DNA of 64,000 bases from Ascidiaceihabitans donghaensis. Its GTDB lineage: Bacteria; Pseudomonadota; Alphaproteobacteria; Rhodobacterales; Rhodobacteraceae. Made by a program: the position numbers and the translations under genes. Of the stretch, positions 7,300-16,078 are shown in pieces. The stretch's first letter is position 1, and every line of letters starts with the position of its first letter. The notes under the pieces are model-generated. The model saw nothing but the letters and a program-made list of their open reading frames with translations, ran no database searches and was not told where the DNA came from. The stretch is taken from contig NZ_OMOR01000001.1 of the NCBI RefSeq assembly GCF_900302465.1, positions 2,760,729 through 2,824,728 on the forward strand, read 5' to 3'.

Positions 7300-8286
7300 T
7301 TAGGCCGTTGCTTCGGCCAGACCGGTGACAAGTTCCCAGACCGCATCCGGCACCTCGACGGGATCCGCCGCAACGCGGTTTTGCCCCGGCATACGTGCCC
7401 CTGCGTCATGGGATACGGCTTGTGCCAGTTCTGCCATACGTTCCCCGAACCCATCGGTCACGCTTGGGTCCATGATAATGTAGTATTGCCCCAGATCATG
7501 CGGTGCGCCTTCCGGGGCCTTCAGGGGCTTCACGTCTTTACTCAGAACCGACCCTGTCATGCCAGCCGCAAGAACTTCAGCCATCAGCCCAAAACCCCAG
7601 CCCTTGTAGCCCCCCATAGACACCAACGATCCGCCAAGCGCCGCTTCCGGGTCTGTGGTGGGGTTGCCGTCTTTGTCGACGGCCCATCCTTCGGGAATAC
7701 GCTCACCCGCTGCTTTGGCCATGGTTATTTTGCCCAAAGCCACGGTGGTTGTAGATTGATCAAATTGCATCGCCAGACCGCCCTTGCCGTCAGGGACCGA
7801 GAACGCGATAGGGTTCGTGCCGATGACGCGGGTTTTCCCGCCAGGAGCCGCCACGATCGGCGACGCGTTGGTCAGGCCAATTGCGACAAACCCCGCGTTG
7901 GCAATCTGTTCGGTGAAATATCCCAACGATGTGCAGGTGTGTGCATGGCAAATAGCCAAGGTCGCCGTGCCAAACTGGCGGGCTGCATCCAGTGCAGTTG
8001 CAATGCCATAGGCGAAAGCAGGTTGTGCAAATCCGAACTGTGCGTCAACTTGAACAACCGCAGGACGCGGCGTTGTGATCAAGGGGGCCACTTCACCTTT
8101 GACACGACCGGACAGCAGTTGCTGGCAATAGCTTTCCACATAATACAGCCCGCAAATGCGGTTGCCGTGGGCCTCTGCCTTGCGCACAGCGCGGGCCACC
8201 TCGGCGGCTGCAAAATTGCCTGCCCCATGCGCCAAAAGTGCTATGCGGACTGTTTTTTCAATTTCGTCTTGTGTGACCGTGACCAT
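7300..8286 (-). CDS. Ldh family NAD(P)-dependent oxidoreductase
   Basis: This 328-aa protein belongs to the malate/L-lactate/ureidoglycolate dehydrogenase (Ldh_2) family, a fold distinct from Rossmann dehydrogenases. Family blocks seen are the early EAHGNRICGLYYVE segment, the nucleotide-binding GTNPIAFSVP loop, and GGYKGWGFGLMAEVLAA near residue 235. Members reduce 2-oxo acids or cyclic imino acids with NAD(P)H; the substrate here cannot be told. The start at 8286 has AGGGGGACGGG just upstream, while an earlier in-frame start at 8316 lacks one. It is convergent with the HExxH lipoprotein gene, 3 bp apart. Confidence 0.85.
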   Translation of the reverse strand: MVTVTQDEIEKTVRIALLAHGAGNFAAAEVARAVRKAEAHGNRICGLYYVESYCQQLLSGRVKGEVAPLITTPRPAVVQVDAQFGFAQPAFAYGIATALDAARQFGTATLAICHAHTCTSLGYFTEQIANAGFVAIGLTNASPIVAAPGGKTRVIGTNPIAFSVPDGKGGLAMQFDQSTTTVALGKITMAKAAGERIPEGWAVDKDGNPTTDPEAALGGSLVSMGGYKGWGFGLMAEVLAAGMTGSVLSKDVKPLKAPEGAPHDLGQYYIIMDPSVTDGFGERMAELAQAVSHDAGARMPGQNRVAADPVEVPDAVWELVTGLAEATA

Positions 8287-8357
8287 ACCCGTCCCCCTGT
8301 TTCGACGTGTAGTCAAAACAAAGGGTTAGGCTTTGGTCAAGCGTTGATTGCGCCCGT

Positions 8358-9719
8358 TTAGGCTGTTGGTTCAACAATCACGATGTCATCTTCGTCCAAG
8401 GCGACACCGACACCCTGCAAGGTGATCGTCGCACCCGTGCTGAGTGTAATGATCAAATTGCCCTCATCAACGGTCTGGTCTGTAACCGAGACATCCCCCG
8501 GCACCAATGCTTGCACAACAAGGCTGTCTTCCGCGCCGTTGTAGTCGGTGATTGTCACAGCACCCGTCGTATCGCTGGCAACAATGAATTGATCTGCATC
8601 GGCGCCGCCGGTGCCAACATCGCCAGCCCCGAGGAACAACAAGTCTGCCCCCGCGCCACCCGTCAATGTGTCTGCAGAGGCGTCAGATGCCGCTGTTTGC
8701 GTGCTTGTTGTGCCATAAAGTGCGTCGTCGCCTTCACCGCCCTGCAAAAGATCCGCGCCTTCACCACCGGCCAGCGTATCATTGCCATCTCCACCTATCA
8801 CAGTGTCTGCGCCGGCACCGCCATCTGCGCTGTCATCACCTGCGCCCGCATCAATGCTGTCGTCGCCCAGATCACCCGCAAGTGTGTCCGCGCCGATACC
8901 GCCAAGCAACGTGTCGTTGTCGTCGCCGCCCATGATGTCATCGTCGCCGTTGCCACCGTCCAACAGATCCGCGCCAGCACCACCGGTGATCGTGTCATTG
9001 TCGTCATTGCCTGCCACAACATCATCGCCGCCGCCGCCATTGATCACATCAGCGCCTTCATTCCCCGAAAACGTGTCCGCCCCCAGTCCGCCGTCCATCG
9101 TATCGTCACCTTGACCGCCGAATAGTGAATCGTCGCCCTCACCGCCATCCATGCTGTCATTGGCCAAGCCGCCGCTTAGGGAATCATTGCCCAAACCGCC
9201 CACAAGCGTGTCCGCACCGCTGCCACCTGACACGCTGTCGTCGCCTTCACCACCATCCAGCATGTCGTCGCCCGCACCACCTGTCAGGGCGTCATTGTCA
9301 CCCCCGCCGCTCAAAGTGTCGCTGCCTGCGTCACCCGACAATGTGTCAGCGCCCAAATCACCCGAGATATTATCCCCGCCGTTGCCGCCACTGATCACGT
9401 CTGCGCCATCATTGCCCGACAGCACATCCGCACCATCTTCACCCAAGATCGAATCCGCACCGATGCCGCCTGAAATGACGTCTTCGCCGCCGCCGCCAGA
9501 CAGCGTGTCTGCACCGTCTGCGCCGGTAATGGTGTCATCACCGCTTTCACCTGTCAGCGTCTCATCAGTGCCGTCCGTGCCTGTCAATGTCAGGCCGGGA
9601 TTGCCGACGGGTTCTACAGGGTCCGTGCCGCCCCCATCATCGTCGGATATGGAATCCGTGTCGAAGACTGCAACCATCGGACCAAGCGCCGCGATCAACA
9701 TGATCATAAGGGGTGTCAT
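8358..9719 (-). CDS. RTX-repeat calcium-binding protein with N-terminal membrane helix
   Basis: This 453-aa acidic protein begins with a hydrophobic helix (residues 3-20), then a Gly/Asp linker. From about residue 48 to 335 it is built of roughly thirty 9-residue GGxGxDxhx repeats, which fold as a Ca2+-binding parallel beta-roll. The C-terminal 100 residues are a beta-rich cap ending DEDDIVIVEPTA. RTX proteins are usually exported by type I secretion using a C-terminal signal, but this one starts with a membrane-like helix and no type I genes lie nearby. Shine-Dalgarno AGGAG is 8 nt upstream. Surface adhesion or cation binding is plausible; the role is unknown. Confidence 0.82.
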   Translation of the reverse strand: MTPLMIMLIAALGPMVAVFDTDSISDDDGGGTDPVEPVGNPGLTLTGTDGTDETLTGESGDDTITGADGADTLSGGGGEDVISGGIGADSILGEDGADVLSGNDGADVISGGNGGDNISGDLGADTLSGDAGSDTLSGGGDNDALTGGAGDDMLDGGEGDDSVSGGSGADTLVGGLGNDSLSGGLANDSMDGGEGDDSLFGGQGDDTMDGGLGADTFSGNEGADVINGGGGDDVVAGNDDNDTITGGAGADLLDGGNGDDDIMGGDDNDTLLGGIGADTLAGDLGDDSIDAGAGDDSADGGAGADTVIGGDGNDTLAGGEGADLLQGGEGDDALYGTTSTQTAASDASADTLTGGAGADLLFLGAGDVGTGGADADQFIVASDTTGAVTITDYNGAEDSLVVQALVPGDVSVTDQTVDEGNLIITLSTGATITLQGVGVALDEDDIVIVEPTA

Positions 9720-9790
9720 AGGTGGTACTCCTGAACAAACTCAAGCGTTGCGTTTACCATGACTTTTATTCAAAAAATACGCGCCACGCG

Positions 9791-9807
9791 GGAAACAAAC
9801 TGTTTCC
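9791..9807. repeat. small hairpin in RTX upstream region
   Basis: GGAAAC-AAACT-GTTTCC is a perfect 6-bp stem-loop 72 bp upstream of the RTX start codon, between it and the end of lolD. It could be an operator for the RTX gene or a weak terminator; no T-run follows on either strand. Confidence 0.4.
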
Positions 9808-9862
9808 GCTTATGATGTGGCAATGCTAACGCACCTCAAAACTTATAAATTAAATCAGAGCC

Positions 9863-10543
9863 TTACGGCACAATCTGCCCTGCATCCAACCGCACCACCC
9901 GATCCATACGGGCTGCAAGTTCAAGGTTGTGCGTGGCAATCACCGCAGCCAGCCCTGTTCCACGGACAAGGTCCATCAAAGCACCAAAAACCTGGTCAGA
10001 GGTGGCCGGATCGAGATTGCCCGTTGGCTCATCCCCCAATAGCAAACGCGGCCCGTTGGCCAATGCCCTGCAGAACGCAACACGTTGTGCTTCGCCGCCC
10101 GACAGCTCTGCCGGACGATGCAAGCCGCGGCCTTTCAATCCAACCTTATCCAGCAGATCCAGCGCTTTGCCTTCCGCCATTTTCCGCGATGTGCCAGCGG
10201 CGAGTTGCGGCAAAACGATGTTCTCGACTGCGGAAAACTCGGGCAAAAGGTGATGGAACTGGTAAATGAACCCGACCTCATCACGCCGGATCACCGTGCG
10301 TTTATGGTCATTTAGCCGTGTGACATCGGTGCCATTAAAAACGACCGCCCCTGTATCAGGCTGATCCAAAAGCCCCGCCATGTGCAAAAGTGTCGATTTG
10401 CCTGCGCCTGATGGCGCCACCAAAGCCACAACTTCACCTGCCTGAACCGTCAGATCGATGCCGCGCAACACCTGAACTTCGCCGGGCAGACCTGCGTTGT
10501 ATGTCTTGGCCAGCTTTTGCAACTGCAACACTGGATCACTCAT
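9863..10543 (-). CDS. lolD: lipoprotein-releasing ABC transporter ATPase LolD
   Basis: This 226-aa ABC ATPase of the LolD/MacB group drives release of outer-membrane lipoproteins from the inner membrane to LolA. Walker A is APSGAGKST at 43-51 (Ala replaces the usual first Gly), the signature LSGGE is at 147-151, and Walker B LLLGDEP at 167-173 is followed by TGNLD. The YQFHHLLPEFSAVEN block is typical of LolD. It is last in the minus-strand run proS, DUF2937, permease, lolD, and overlaps the permease gene by 8 bp. Confidence 0.92.
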   Translation of the reverse strand: MSDPVLQLQKLAKTYNAGLPGEVQVLRGIDLTVQAGEVVALVAPSGAGKSTLLHMAGLLDQPDTGAVVFNGTDVTRLNDHKRTVIRRDEVGFIYQFHHLLPEFSAVENIVLPQLAAGTSRKMAEGKALDLLDKVGLKGRGLHRPAELSGGEAQRVAFCRALANGPRLLLGDEPTGNLDPATSDQVFGALMDLVRGTGLAAVIATHNLELAARMDRVVRLDAGQIVP

Positions 10544-11822
10544 AGCGCAACGCCTCTACCGGGTTCATTCGCGCCGCCTTTCGCGCAGGGAAAATCGTGA
10601 TGATGAAACTGAGCCCCAATGACAATGCAACCGCTGCCACCACATCCCCCAGTTCAAGCTTGGCAGTGGGAAAGATAAATCCCTGTTGTTCCAAGGAAGT
10701 GCGCGCCTGTCCCATAAACAAGTCAACAAGCTGGTAAATGCCTTCAATGTTAACAGAAAAGAGCACACCCAACAGCAGACCGAACAGCGTGCCCATGGTG
10801 CCAATAGATGCACCAACAATGAAGAAAATCCGCAACACCTGCCCTTCCGTCAGCCCCATGGTGCGCAGAACACCAATATCGCGGCCCTTATTTTTCACCA
10901 GCATAATCAACCCACTGATGATGTTCATCGTTGCAATCAGCACCAGAATGGCCAGCAAAATAAACAGCGCGTTGTCCTGCATGGAAATCGCACGCATAAA
11001 GCCCCCTGCCCGTTCCTGCCATGTCCATGGCAGCGCACGATCGCCCGCCGCGGTCACAATCGCAGGCACAAGGGTCGCGATGTCTTCGGGGGCTTGCACC
11101 ATCACTTCCAGTTCGGTTGCGACGCCTTCTTTGTTGAAAAATTCCTGAGCATCGGCAAGCGGAAGATAGGCCCGGCTTCCATCGATATCGAAGCTGCCGG
11201 AATTAAAGATGTAGACGACTTCGTAAGCGTTGATACGGGGACTTGTTCCAAAGGCTGTGCGCACGCCGTTGGGCGAAATCAGCTTGATGCGATCGCCAAT
11301 ACCAGCGTTCAACGCCCGCGCCACACCAGATCCGATAGCAATGCCCTGGTCAAACCGTGCGATATCACCGCGCCCGGTTTCGGGGTTCACAACCTTTGGC
11401 AAAGACGCCAGATCAGACGCGGCAATGCCGTAGACGTCCAGTCCGCTGTTGTCCTGACGCAGACTTGCCATGACTTGGCCGCGCACCAAAGGTGCCACGC
11501 GCGTGACCCCGGCCACGGCGCCAATACGCGCGGCCATGTCGCTGTAGTTGGCGATGTTGCGGTCTATCTGGCCGGTTTGCGTCACCTCACCCGCATTATA
11601 GATCGTCACGTGCGCGTTGGCCCCAAGGATTGTGCCGACAAATTCAGCGCGAAACCCTGCGCGCACCGCCAAGGTTGCGATCAACGCAAAAACGGCCAAT
11701 GTGATCCCGATCAGGCTGATCCACGTCATGACGCTGACCCCGCCCTCGGCACGGCGGGCACGCAAATAGCGCCACGCGATCATCCATTCAAAGGGGGCAA
11801 AGGGCTTTGGGGTGCTGGCCAT
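10536..11822 (-). CDS. LolC/LolE-type lipoprotein-releasing ABC permease
   Basis: This 428-aa inner-membrane protein has the FtsX/MacB permease layout. One N-terminal helix (about 30-50) is preceded by the conserved FEWMIAWRYLRARR and followed by a periplasmic domain of about 220 residues. Three C-terminal helices come next, and the end is the coupling stretch PARKAARMNPVEALRYE. Alphaproteobacteria often have a single LolC/E-like (LolF-type) protein working as a homodimer with LolD, and only one is seen here. AGGAG precedes the ATG. It overlaps lolD by 8 bp. LolC and LolE cannot be told apart from sequence alone. Confidence 0.9.
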   Translation of the reverse strand: MASTPKPFAPFEWMIAWRYLRARRAEGGVSVMTWISLIGITLAVFALIATLAVRAGFRAEFVGTILGANAHVTIYNAGEVTQTGQIDRNIANYSDMAARIGAVAGVTRVAPLVRGQVMASLRQDNSGLDVYGIAASDLASLPKVVNPETGRGDIARFDQGIAIGSGVARALNAGIGDRIKLISPNGVRTAFGTSPRINAYEVVYIFNSGSFDIDGSRAYLPLADAQEFFNKEGVATELEVMVQAPEDIATLVPAIVTAAGDRALPWTWQERAGGFMRAISMQDNALFILLAILVLIATMNIISGLIMLVKNKGRDIGVLRTMGLTEGQVLRIFFIVGASIGTMGTLFGLLLGVLFSVNIEGIYQLVDLFMGQARTSLEQQGFIFPTAKLELGDVVAAVALSLGLSFIITIFPARKAARMNPVEALRYE

Positions 11823-11874
11823 TTACGGCTCCTGCTGCTGCTCAGGCGCAAAGTGGACTTTGTGCTGCGTGGGG

Positions 11875-12375
11875 TCAAGCGTGCGTACGGCCCATGAACC
11901 GCAAGGGCCAGCGAAGAACAGCCAACACTGCGCCAAGCCCGATCATTCCTGCCAAAAACCCCACACCTGAAAACACGGCACCGGCAAAGTTCAACGGCAG
12001 TGCTGGTTGAAAATTGTCCCACGCCGCACCCGCAACATCCCCGTCGGTCATTCGTGCGGCATGGTAAGCCCGCGTAAAGGGGCCTTGGCCCTGCAAAGCA
12101 TCCAGATCAGCGCTCAGCTTGGCATGGCGCTCAAAGGTCCGTTCCATGTCTTGCCTGCGCCGCTCCACGAAGGCTGTGCCATTCATCTGATCCAATGCCG
12201 CGCTGCGTGTCAGACCTTCTTGCGCCGCAGACGCATCAAAATCCGCCACAACCTGTGACAACGCATCCACTGCGCCGCCCAATCGCTGCGCATATTGCTG
12301 CGAAAACTCCGGAAACTGCGATGTGGCGGCACCGGCGGCCAAACCACCGGCCAAAGTCAACGCACGCAAAATCAT
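11875..12375 (-). CDS. DUF2937 family protein
   Basis: This 166-aa protein has a hydrophobic N-terminal helix or signal (residues 1-18) followed by the family block SQFPEFSQQYAQRLGGAVDAL, a helical periplasmic middle part, and a C-terminal hydrophobic segment (about 132-155) ending in basic residues. This is the layout of DUF2937, a family of inner-membrane proteins without known function. Shine-Dalgarno GAGGTGA overlaps the end of the spacer after proS (11 bp gap), so it is probably in the proS-lol operon. That position suggests envelope biogenesis, but nothing in the sequence proves it. Confidence 0.75.
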   Translation of the reverse strand: MILRALTLAGGLAAGAATSQFPEFSQQYAQRLGGAVDALSQVVADFDASAAQEGLTRSAALDQMNGTAFVERRRQDMERTFERHAKLSADLDALQGQGPFTRAYHAARMTDGDVAGAAWDNFQPALPLNFAGAVFSGVGFLAGMIGLGAVLAVLRWPLRFMGRTHA

Positions 12376-12386
12376 TGGCTTTCACC

Positions 12387-13724
12387 TCAGTGTTGCGCGT
12401 AAATTTCCGCAATTTTTTGCACTGCGGCCTCTGGAGCCATCTCGACACTTTCGCCCGTGCGCCGCGAGGTCAGTTCAACCACACCGTTTTTCAAACCACG
12501 AGGGCCAACGGTGATACGCCACGGCAAACCGATCAGGTCCATCGTGGCAAACTTCCCGCCCGCACGTTCCTTGCGGTCATCATAAAGCGGTTCCAGGCCA
12601 AGTGCTGTGATGGATTTATACAACGCATCACAGGCCGCATCGGCTTCTTCGTCCCCTTGTTTCAGGTTCACAATACCGCAGTGGTAGGGCGTAACCCCTT
12701 CGGGCCAGATGATACCTTTGTCGTCATGGCTGGCTTCGATGATTGCGCCCAGCAACCGCGAAACACCGATGCCGTGGCTGCCCATGTGCACAGGCGTCGG
12801 TTTGCCATCAGGGCCTTGCACGGTCGCTTTCATCGCTTCGGAATACTTGGTGCCGAAGTAGAAAATCTGCCCCACTTCGATGCCACGGGCCGTTTTGCGG
12901 CGTTCTTCTGGGACTTCGTGAAACAGCGCTTCATCGTGGGTTTCGTCGGTGCGGGCGTATTTGGTGGTGAATTCTTCCATCACTGCGGCACATTGGGCGT
13001 GATCATCATAGTCGATGTCACGATCACCAAACGTCAAATCGGTGACGGCGCTGTCATAGAAGACCTCGGATTCACCGGTGTCCGCCAGCACAAGGAATTC
13101 GTGTGTGTTGTCACCACCAATAGGCCCTGAATCGGCGCGCATCGGGATTGCTTGCAGCCCCATGCGTTCATAAGTGCGCAGGTAGCTGACAAGGTGACGG
13201 TTGTAGGCGTGCAGCGCGTCTTCTTTGGTCAGGTCAAAGTTGTAGCCGTCTTTCATGTAAAATTCACGGCCCCGCATCACGCCAAAGCGCGGACGGACTT
13301 CATCGCGGAATTTCCATTGGATTTGGTACATGGTCAGCGGCAAATCTTTGTAGCTGCCAACATGTGCACGAAAAATATCCGTGATCATTTCTTCGGCCGT
13401 GGGTGTGAACAGCATATCGCGGCCATGGCGGTCTTTAATGCGCAGCATTTCCTCGCCGTAAGCATCATAGCGCCCGCTCTCCCGCCATAGATCAGCTGAC
13501 TGAATTGTGGGCATTTGCATGGCGTGATGCCCTGCACGCGCTTGTTCTTCATGCACGATATTTTCGATCTTGCGCAGAACTTTGAAGCCCAAAGGCAACC
13601 ATGAATAGATACCGGCCGAAGACTGTTTGATCATGCCCGCACGCAGCATCAAGCGGTGGCTGACAATCTGCGCCTCAGCGGGGTTTTCTTTGAGGACGGG
13701 CAGAAAATAGCGGCTCATACGCAT
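12387..13724 (-). CDS. proS: prolyl-tRNA synthetase (short alpha-proteobacterial type)
   Basis: This 445-aa class II aminoacyl-tRNA synthetase charges tRNA(Pro). Motif 2 is visible in the [26 protein letters not shown] block, and motif 3 in [18 protein letters not shown]. The C-terminal anticodon-binding domain follows. The length of about 445 aa shows it lacks the INS editing domain of the roughly 570-aa enterobacterial enzyme, as usual in alphaproteobacteria. The start at 13724 is set by AGGAG 8 nt upstream; ATG codons at 13745 and 13718 are alternatives. It is first of the proS-DUF2937-lol run. Confidence 0.95.
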   Translation of the reverse strand: MRMSRYFLPVLKENPAEAQIVSHRLMLRAGMIKQSSAGIYSWLPLGFKVLRKIENIVHEEQARAGHHAMQMPTIQSADLWRESGRYDAYGEEMLRIKDRHGRDMLFTPTAEEMITDIFRAHVGSYKDLPLTMYQIQWKFRDEVRPRFGVMRGREFYMKDGYNFDLTKEDALHAYNRHLVSYLRTYERMGLQAIPMRADSGPIGGDNTHEFLVLADTGESEVFYDSAVTDLTFGDRDIDYDDHAQCAAVMEEFTTKYARTDETHDEALFHEVPEERRKTARGIEVGQIFYFGTKYSEAMKATVQGPDGKPTPVHMGSHGIGVSRLLGAIIEASHDDKGIIWPEGVTPYHCGIVNLKQGDEEADAACDALYKSITALGLEPLYDDRKERAGGKFATMDLIGLPWRITVGPRGLKNGVVELTSRRTGESVEMAPEAAVQKIAEIYAQH

Positions 13725-13933
13725 TGGGGCGGCTCCTGATGACAATGTTTAGCTGTGAGTATGCCAAAGCGAGCGCACCCGCAATCTTACAATCGTCACA
13801 CATGGTATGCGCCTTGACGCCAAGTTCAAAGCGGCTTTCGGACGGGTTTCCACCTTGGCTTGCACGATTTTTCAGAAAACTTTGCCCCTTCGTGATCCAA
13901 TCAAAGACAGGGCGCGTACATTGTTCATATTAA

Positions 13934-13954
13934 GCGTGTGTATTTTGCACACGC
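13934..13954. promoter_or_regulatory. inverted repeat in fasciclin gene leader
   Basis: GCGTGTG-N7-CACACGC is a perfect 7-bp inverted repeat ending 23 bp before the fasciclin start codon. There is no T-run after it. It may be an operator overlapping the transcription start or a 5'-UTR hairpin. Confidence 0.5.
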
Positions 13955-13977
13955 AATTATGTGAAAGGACCACACCT

Positions 13978-14493
13978 ATGAAATCTTTGCGCACCCTGAC
14001 CGCTGCCGCTGCCGCCGCCCTGACGCTGGGAACTGCCGCTTCTGCCAACACAATCGTGGACATTGCCGCGGGCGACGAACGTTTTTCGACTTTGGTGGCG
14101 GCTGTATCCGCTGCTGGTCTTGTGGAAACGCTGCAAGGCCCTGGCCCTTTCACAGTCTATGCGCCCGTCAATGACGCGTTTGCAGCATTGCCCGCTGGCA
14201 CCGTTGACACATTGTTGAAGCCTGAAAACAAAGGCGATCTGACAAACGTCCTGCTGTACCATGTCGACGACCGCAACTTGCCAGCCGAAGCAATCCCGGC
14301 GGGTTCAAACTATTTCAAACCGGTGCTGGCATCCGAGCGCTTGTGCATCACGAAAAGCTCTGCGGGTGTGTCCATTGCTGATGGCACCGGCGAAACCGCC
14401 AATGTGATTATCGCAAACATCAAAGCGGACAACGGCGTCATCCACGTGATCGACAAAGTGTTGTTGCCCGGTACACGCCCCGCCTGCCACTAA
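13978..14493 (+). CDS. secreted fasciclin (FAS1) domain protein
   Basis: This 171-aa protein has a signal peptide (residues 1-22, cleavage after TAASA) followed by one FAS1 domain. The H1 box is seen as FTVYAPVNDAFAALPAGTVDTLL and the H2-like end as GVIHVIDKVLLPG. FAS1 domains mediate adhesion or binding at the cell surface or in the periplasm. The DDRNLPAEAI insert and two Cys residues (in ERLCIT and at the C-terminus PACH) suggest a disulfide. The start at 13978 has GAAAGGAC upstream; the frame is open further upstream without a start signal. Two strong terminators follow, so it is likely monocistronic. Confidence 0.9.
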   Translation: MKSLRTLTAAAAAALTLGTAASANTIVDIAAGDERFSTLVAAVSAAGLVETLQGPGPFTVYAPVNDAFAALPAGTVDTLLKPENKGDLTNVLLYHVDDRNLPAEAIPAGSNYFKPVLASERLCITKSSAGVSIADGTGETANVIIANIKADNGVIHVIDKVLLPGTRPACH

Positions 14494-14496
14494 GGC

Positions 14497-14540
14497 AAAT
14501 TCAGGCACCTGCGCGGCGACAAACCGGTGCCTGAATTTTT
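14497..14540 (+). terminator. rho-independent terminator of the fasciclin gene
   Basis: A 13-bp perfect stem (AAATTCAGGCACC / GGTGCCTGAATTT) with a 16-nt loop ends in a T-run, starting 3 bp after the stop codon. The stem is symmetric enough to act also on the opposite strand for the gene ending at 14578. Confidence 0.92.
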
Positions 14541-14544
14541 AGCT

Positions 14545-14579
14545 ATGCCCCGTCACCATCCTGTGATGGGGCATTTTTT
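14545..14579 (+). terminator. second rho-independent terminator
   Basis: ATGCCCC pairs with GGGGCAT around an inner TCAC/GTGA stem, and six T follow. It backs up the first terminator and touches the stop codon of the convergent gene. Confidence 0.8.
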
Positions 14580-15885
14580 ATGGGAACATCTGTTTGTAAA
14601 TCACTTCGTTGGAATCCTTCAATTTCACTTCCCAAGTGGCGGCTTCGCCCGCCGGAAGCGGCAATCTGGTCGCATAGGTGATATTGTAAGGCGTGTTGGT
14701 CACGCCTGTGCTGCTTTCAAGTGGCGCTTTCTTGGGGGTCTGGACGTGGTAAGCTACCAGATTCTGATTGCCCAAGCGCACCAGATAATCTTCGCGTTTT
14801 GCCGTGGTTAAAAAATTGACCTGTACATCAGGGTTGGACGCAAGATTGGTGGACCCACGCCACACCGAAACCGGCAGGGATTCTTCGCGCGGTCCGAATT
14901 TTCTGTAGACCGAGCGACTGCCTGCCGTAACAGGCATTTTCTGTGACACGATCTCCATGCCCCGATACTGTTGCGCCCCACGCAATTCAAAGCGCATTGG
15001 TTCTTTTTGCGACGTGACCAACAGCACATCTGTCGCGGTTTTCGCCATATTTGAGGAAATAAGCGTATTCCCGTTCCACAAAATCGGATCCGGTGACAAA
15101 TACCTGCTGTCTGCCGCCGTCACACTGGATTTGACACGCACATGCCACCCGCCCCCTTCAGCGGCCGCATAGGGAAAGCCCGACATAATGTAGGCCATCA
15201 AGGACGGCGCTTCGGTCACAAACAGCTTGTTTTGTTCGTGTAACCTGACCTGAGCCGCCCAAATCCCTTTTTGCGCGATCGTCGGCTCGCCTTTGATCAT
15301 GCGCACGTTGTAGGCCAGCAAGGCCCCACGCCATTGCAGATCAATAACACGGTAGCAGATTTCCATGGCCCGATCCGTGGCATCTTGCAGTGGCATATTG
15401 GCAAACAAAGTACCCCATTCCGTGCGGTACATCCGCTTGGCCGCGTTTTCGCCATTGCCAAACAACGACGATTTTCCGGTGACATCATTGTAAAGTGCCG
15501 CGATGGCCGTCTCGATCTTTTCCGCATTCAACCCGTTCAGAAACGCCGTCATTTCTGCGTCTCGCGTGGTTGAATTGTTTTGTGCCGCAATCAAGCCCGC
15601 TGCGTTGTCAAACTGCGTATCTACCAAGGCTTTGAGTTCTGAAAAAGACTTCATCGTCAAAAGCCAGTCAATCTTGTTTTCGATGGTTCCAAGCTTTGCT
15701 TCGACCCTTTTGAGGGTCTGCTGAATGTCCGCCAAAGCCCGTTTCACCGGGGCCAGTTCGTCTGTTTCAATACCCACAAGGTTGAGCACAAAGTCTGCAC
15801 CCTGTGCACCCACTGCAGACCCAAAAGCCGAAGCCGCCGATGTAGCGGCCGATTTCAGATATTTACTAATGTCTATCGTGCCCAA
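14578..15885 (-). CDS. unrecognised protein, helical N-half and beta-like C-half
   Basis: No family is recognised for this 435-aa protein. It has no signal peptide. Residues 8-40 form an Ala/Gly-rich amphipathic or hydrophobic stretch, residues 44-75 a heptad-like coiled coil with a DIQQTLKRVEAKLGTIENKI core, and helices continue to about 220. From about 240 to the end it is beta-like with Gly, Thr and Val strands. A helical bundle joined to a beta C-domain is the layout of several pore-forming toxins, but this is inferred from layout only. The start is TTG at 15885, with AGGAG 8 nt upstream. It lies alone between terminators and the divergent AI-2E permease gene. Confidence 0.65.
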   Translation of the reverse strand: MGTIDISKYLKSAATSAASAFGSAVGAQGADFVLNLVGIETDELAPVKRALADIQQTLKRVEAKLGTIENKIDWLLTMKSFSELKALVDTQFDNAAGLIAAQNNSTTRDAEMTAFLNGLNAEKIETAIAALYNDVTGKSSLFGNGENAAKRMYRTEWGTLFANMPLQDATDRAMEICYRVIDLQWRGALLAYNVRMIKGEPTIAQKGIWAAQVRLHEQNKLFVTEAPSLMAYIMSGFPYAAAEGGGWHVRVKSSVTAADSRYLSPDPILWNGNTLISSNMAKTATDVLLVTSQKEPMRFELRGAQQYRGMEIVSQKMPVTAGSRSVYRKFGPREESLPVSVWRGSTNLASNPDVQVNFLTTAKREDYLVRLGNQNLVAYHVQTPKKAPLESSTGVTNTPYNITYATRLPLPAGEAATWEVKLKDSNEVIYKQMFP

Positions 15886-16078
15886 AAAAACTTCTCCTGA
15901 TATATTTAAATTGCATGCCGATAATGGGTAAAATCTAGGGCGGTTTGGATGATTTAGTCAATGTTAACCATTCGGGCAAAGCCCGCTCTTTGACGGGAAA
16001 CAGCCAAGCAAAACGGGCAAACACCTTGAAATCCCGGCTGCCGTTTGCGATGTGATGCCTATCCCGAAGGAGAAACAC

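Noticed and set aside
8358-9719. DNA repeats suggestive of a CRISPR-like array
   Set aside because: The period is 27 bp with codon drift and an intact reading frame; it is the RTX protein repeat.
8511-9762. Long plus-strand frames opposite the RTX gene
   Set aside because: They are reverse-strand reading of the repeat codons (Pro/Ser-rich low-complexity peptides) and lack start signals.
15973-15985. CGGGC-AAA-GCCCG hairpin upstream of the AI-2E gene
   Set aside because: Only 5 bp with no T-run; too weak to call as terminator or operator.
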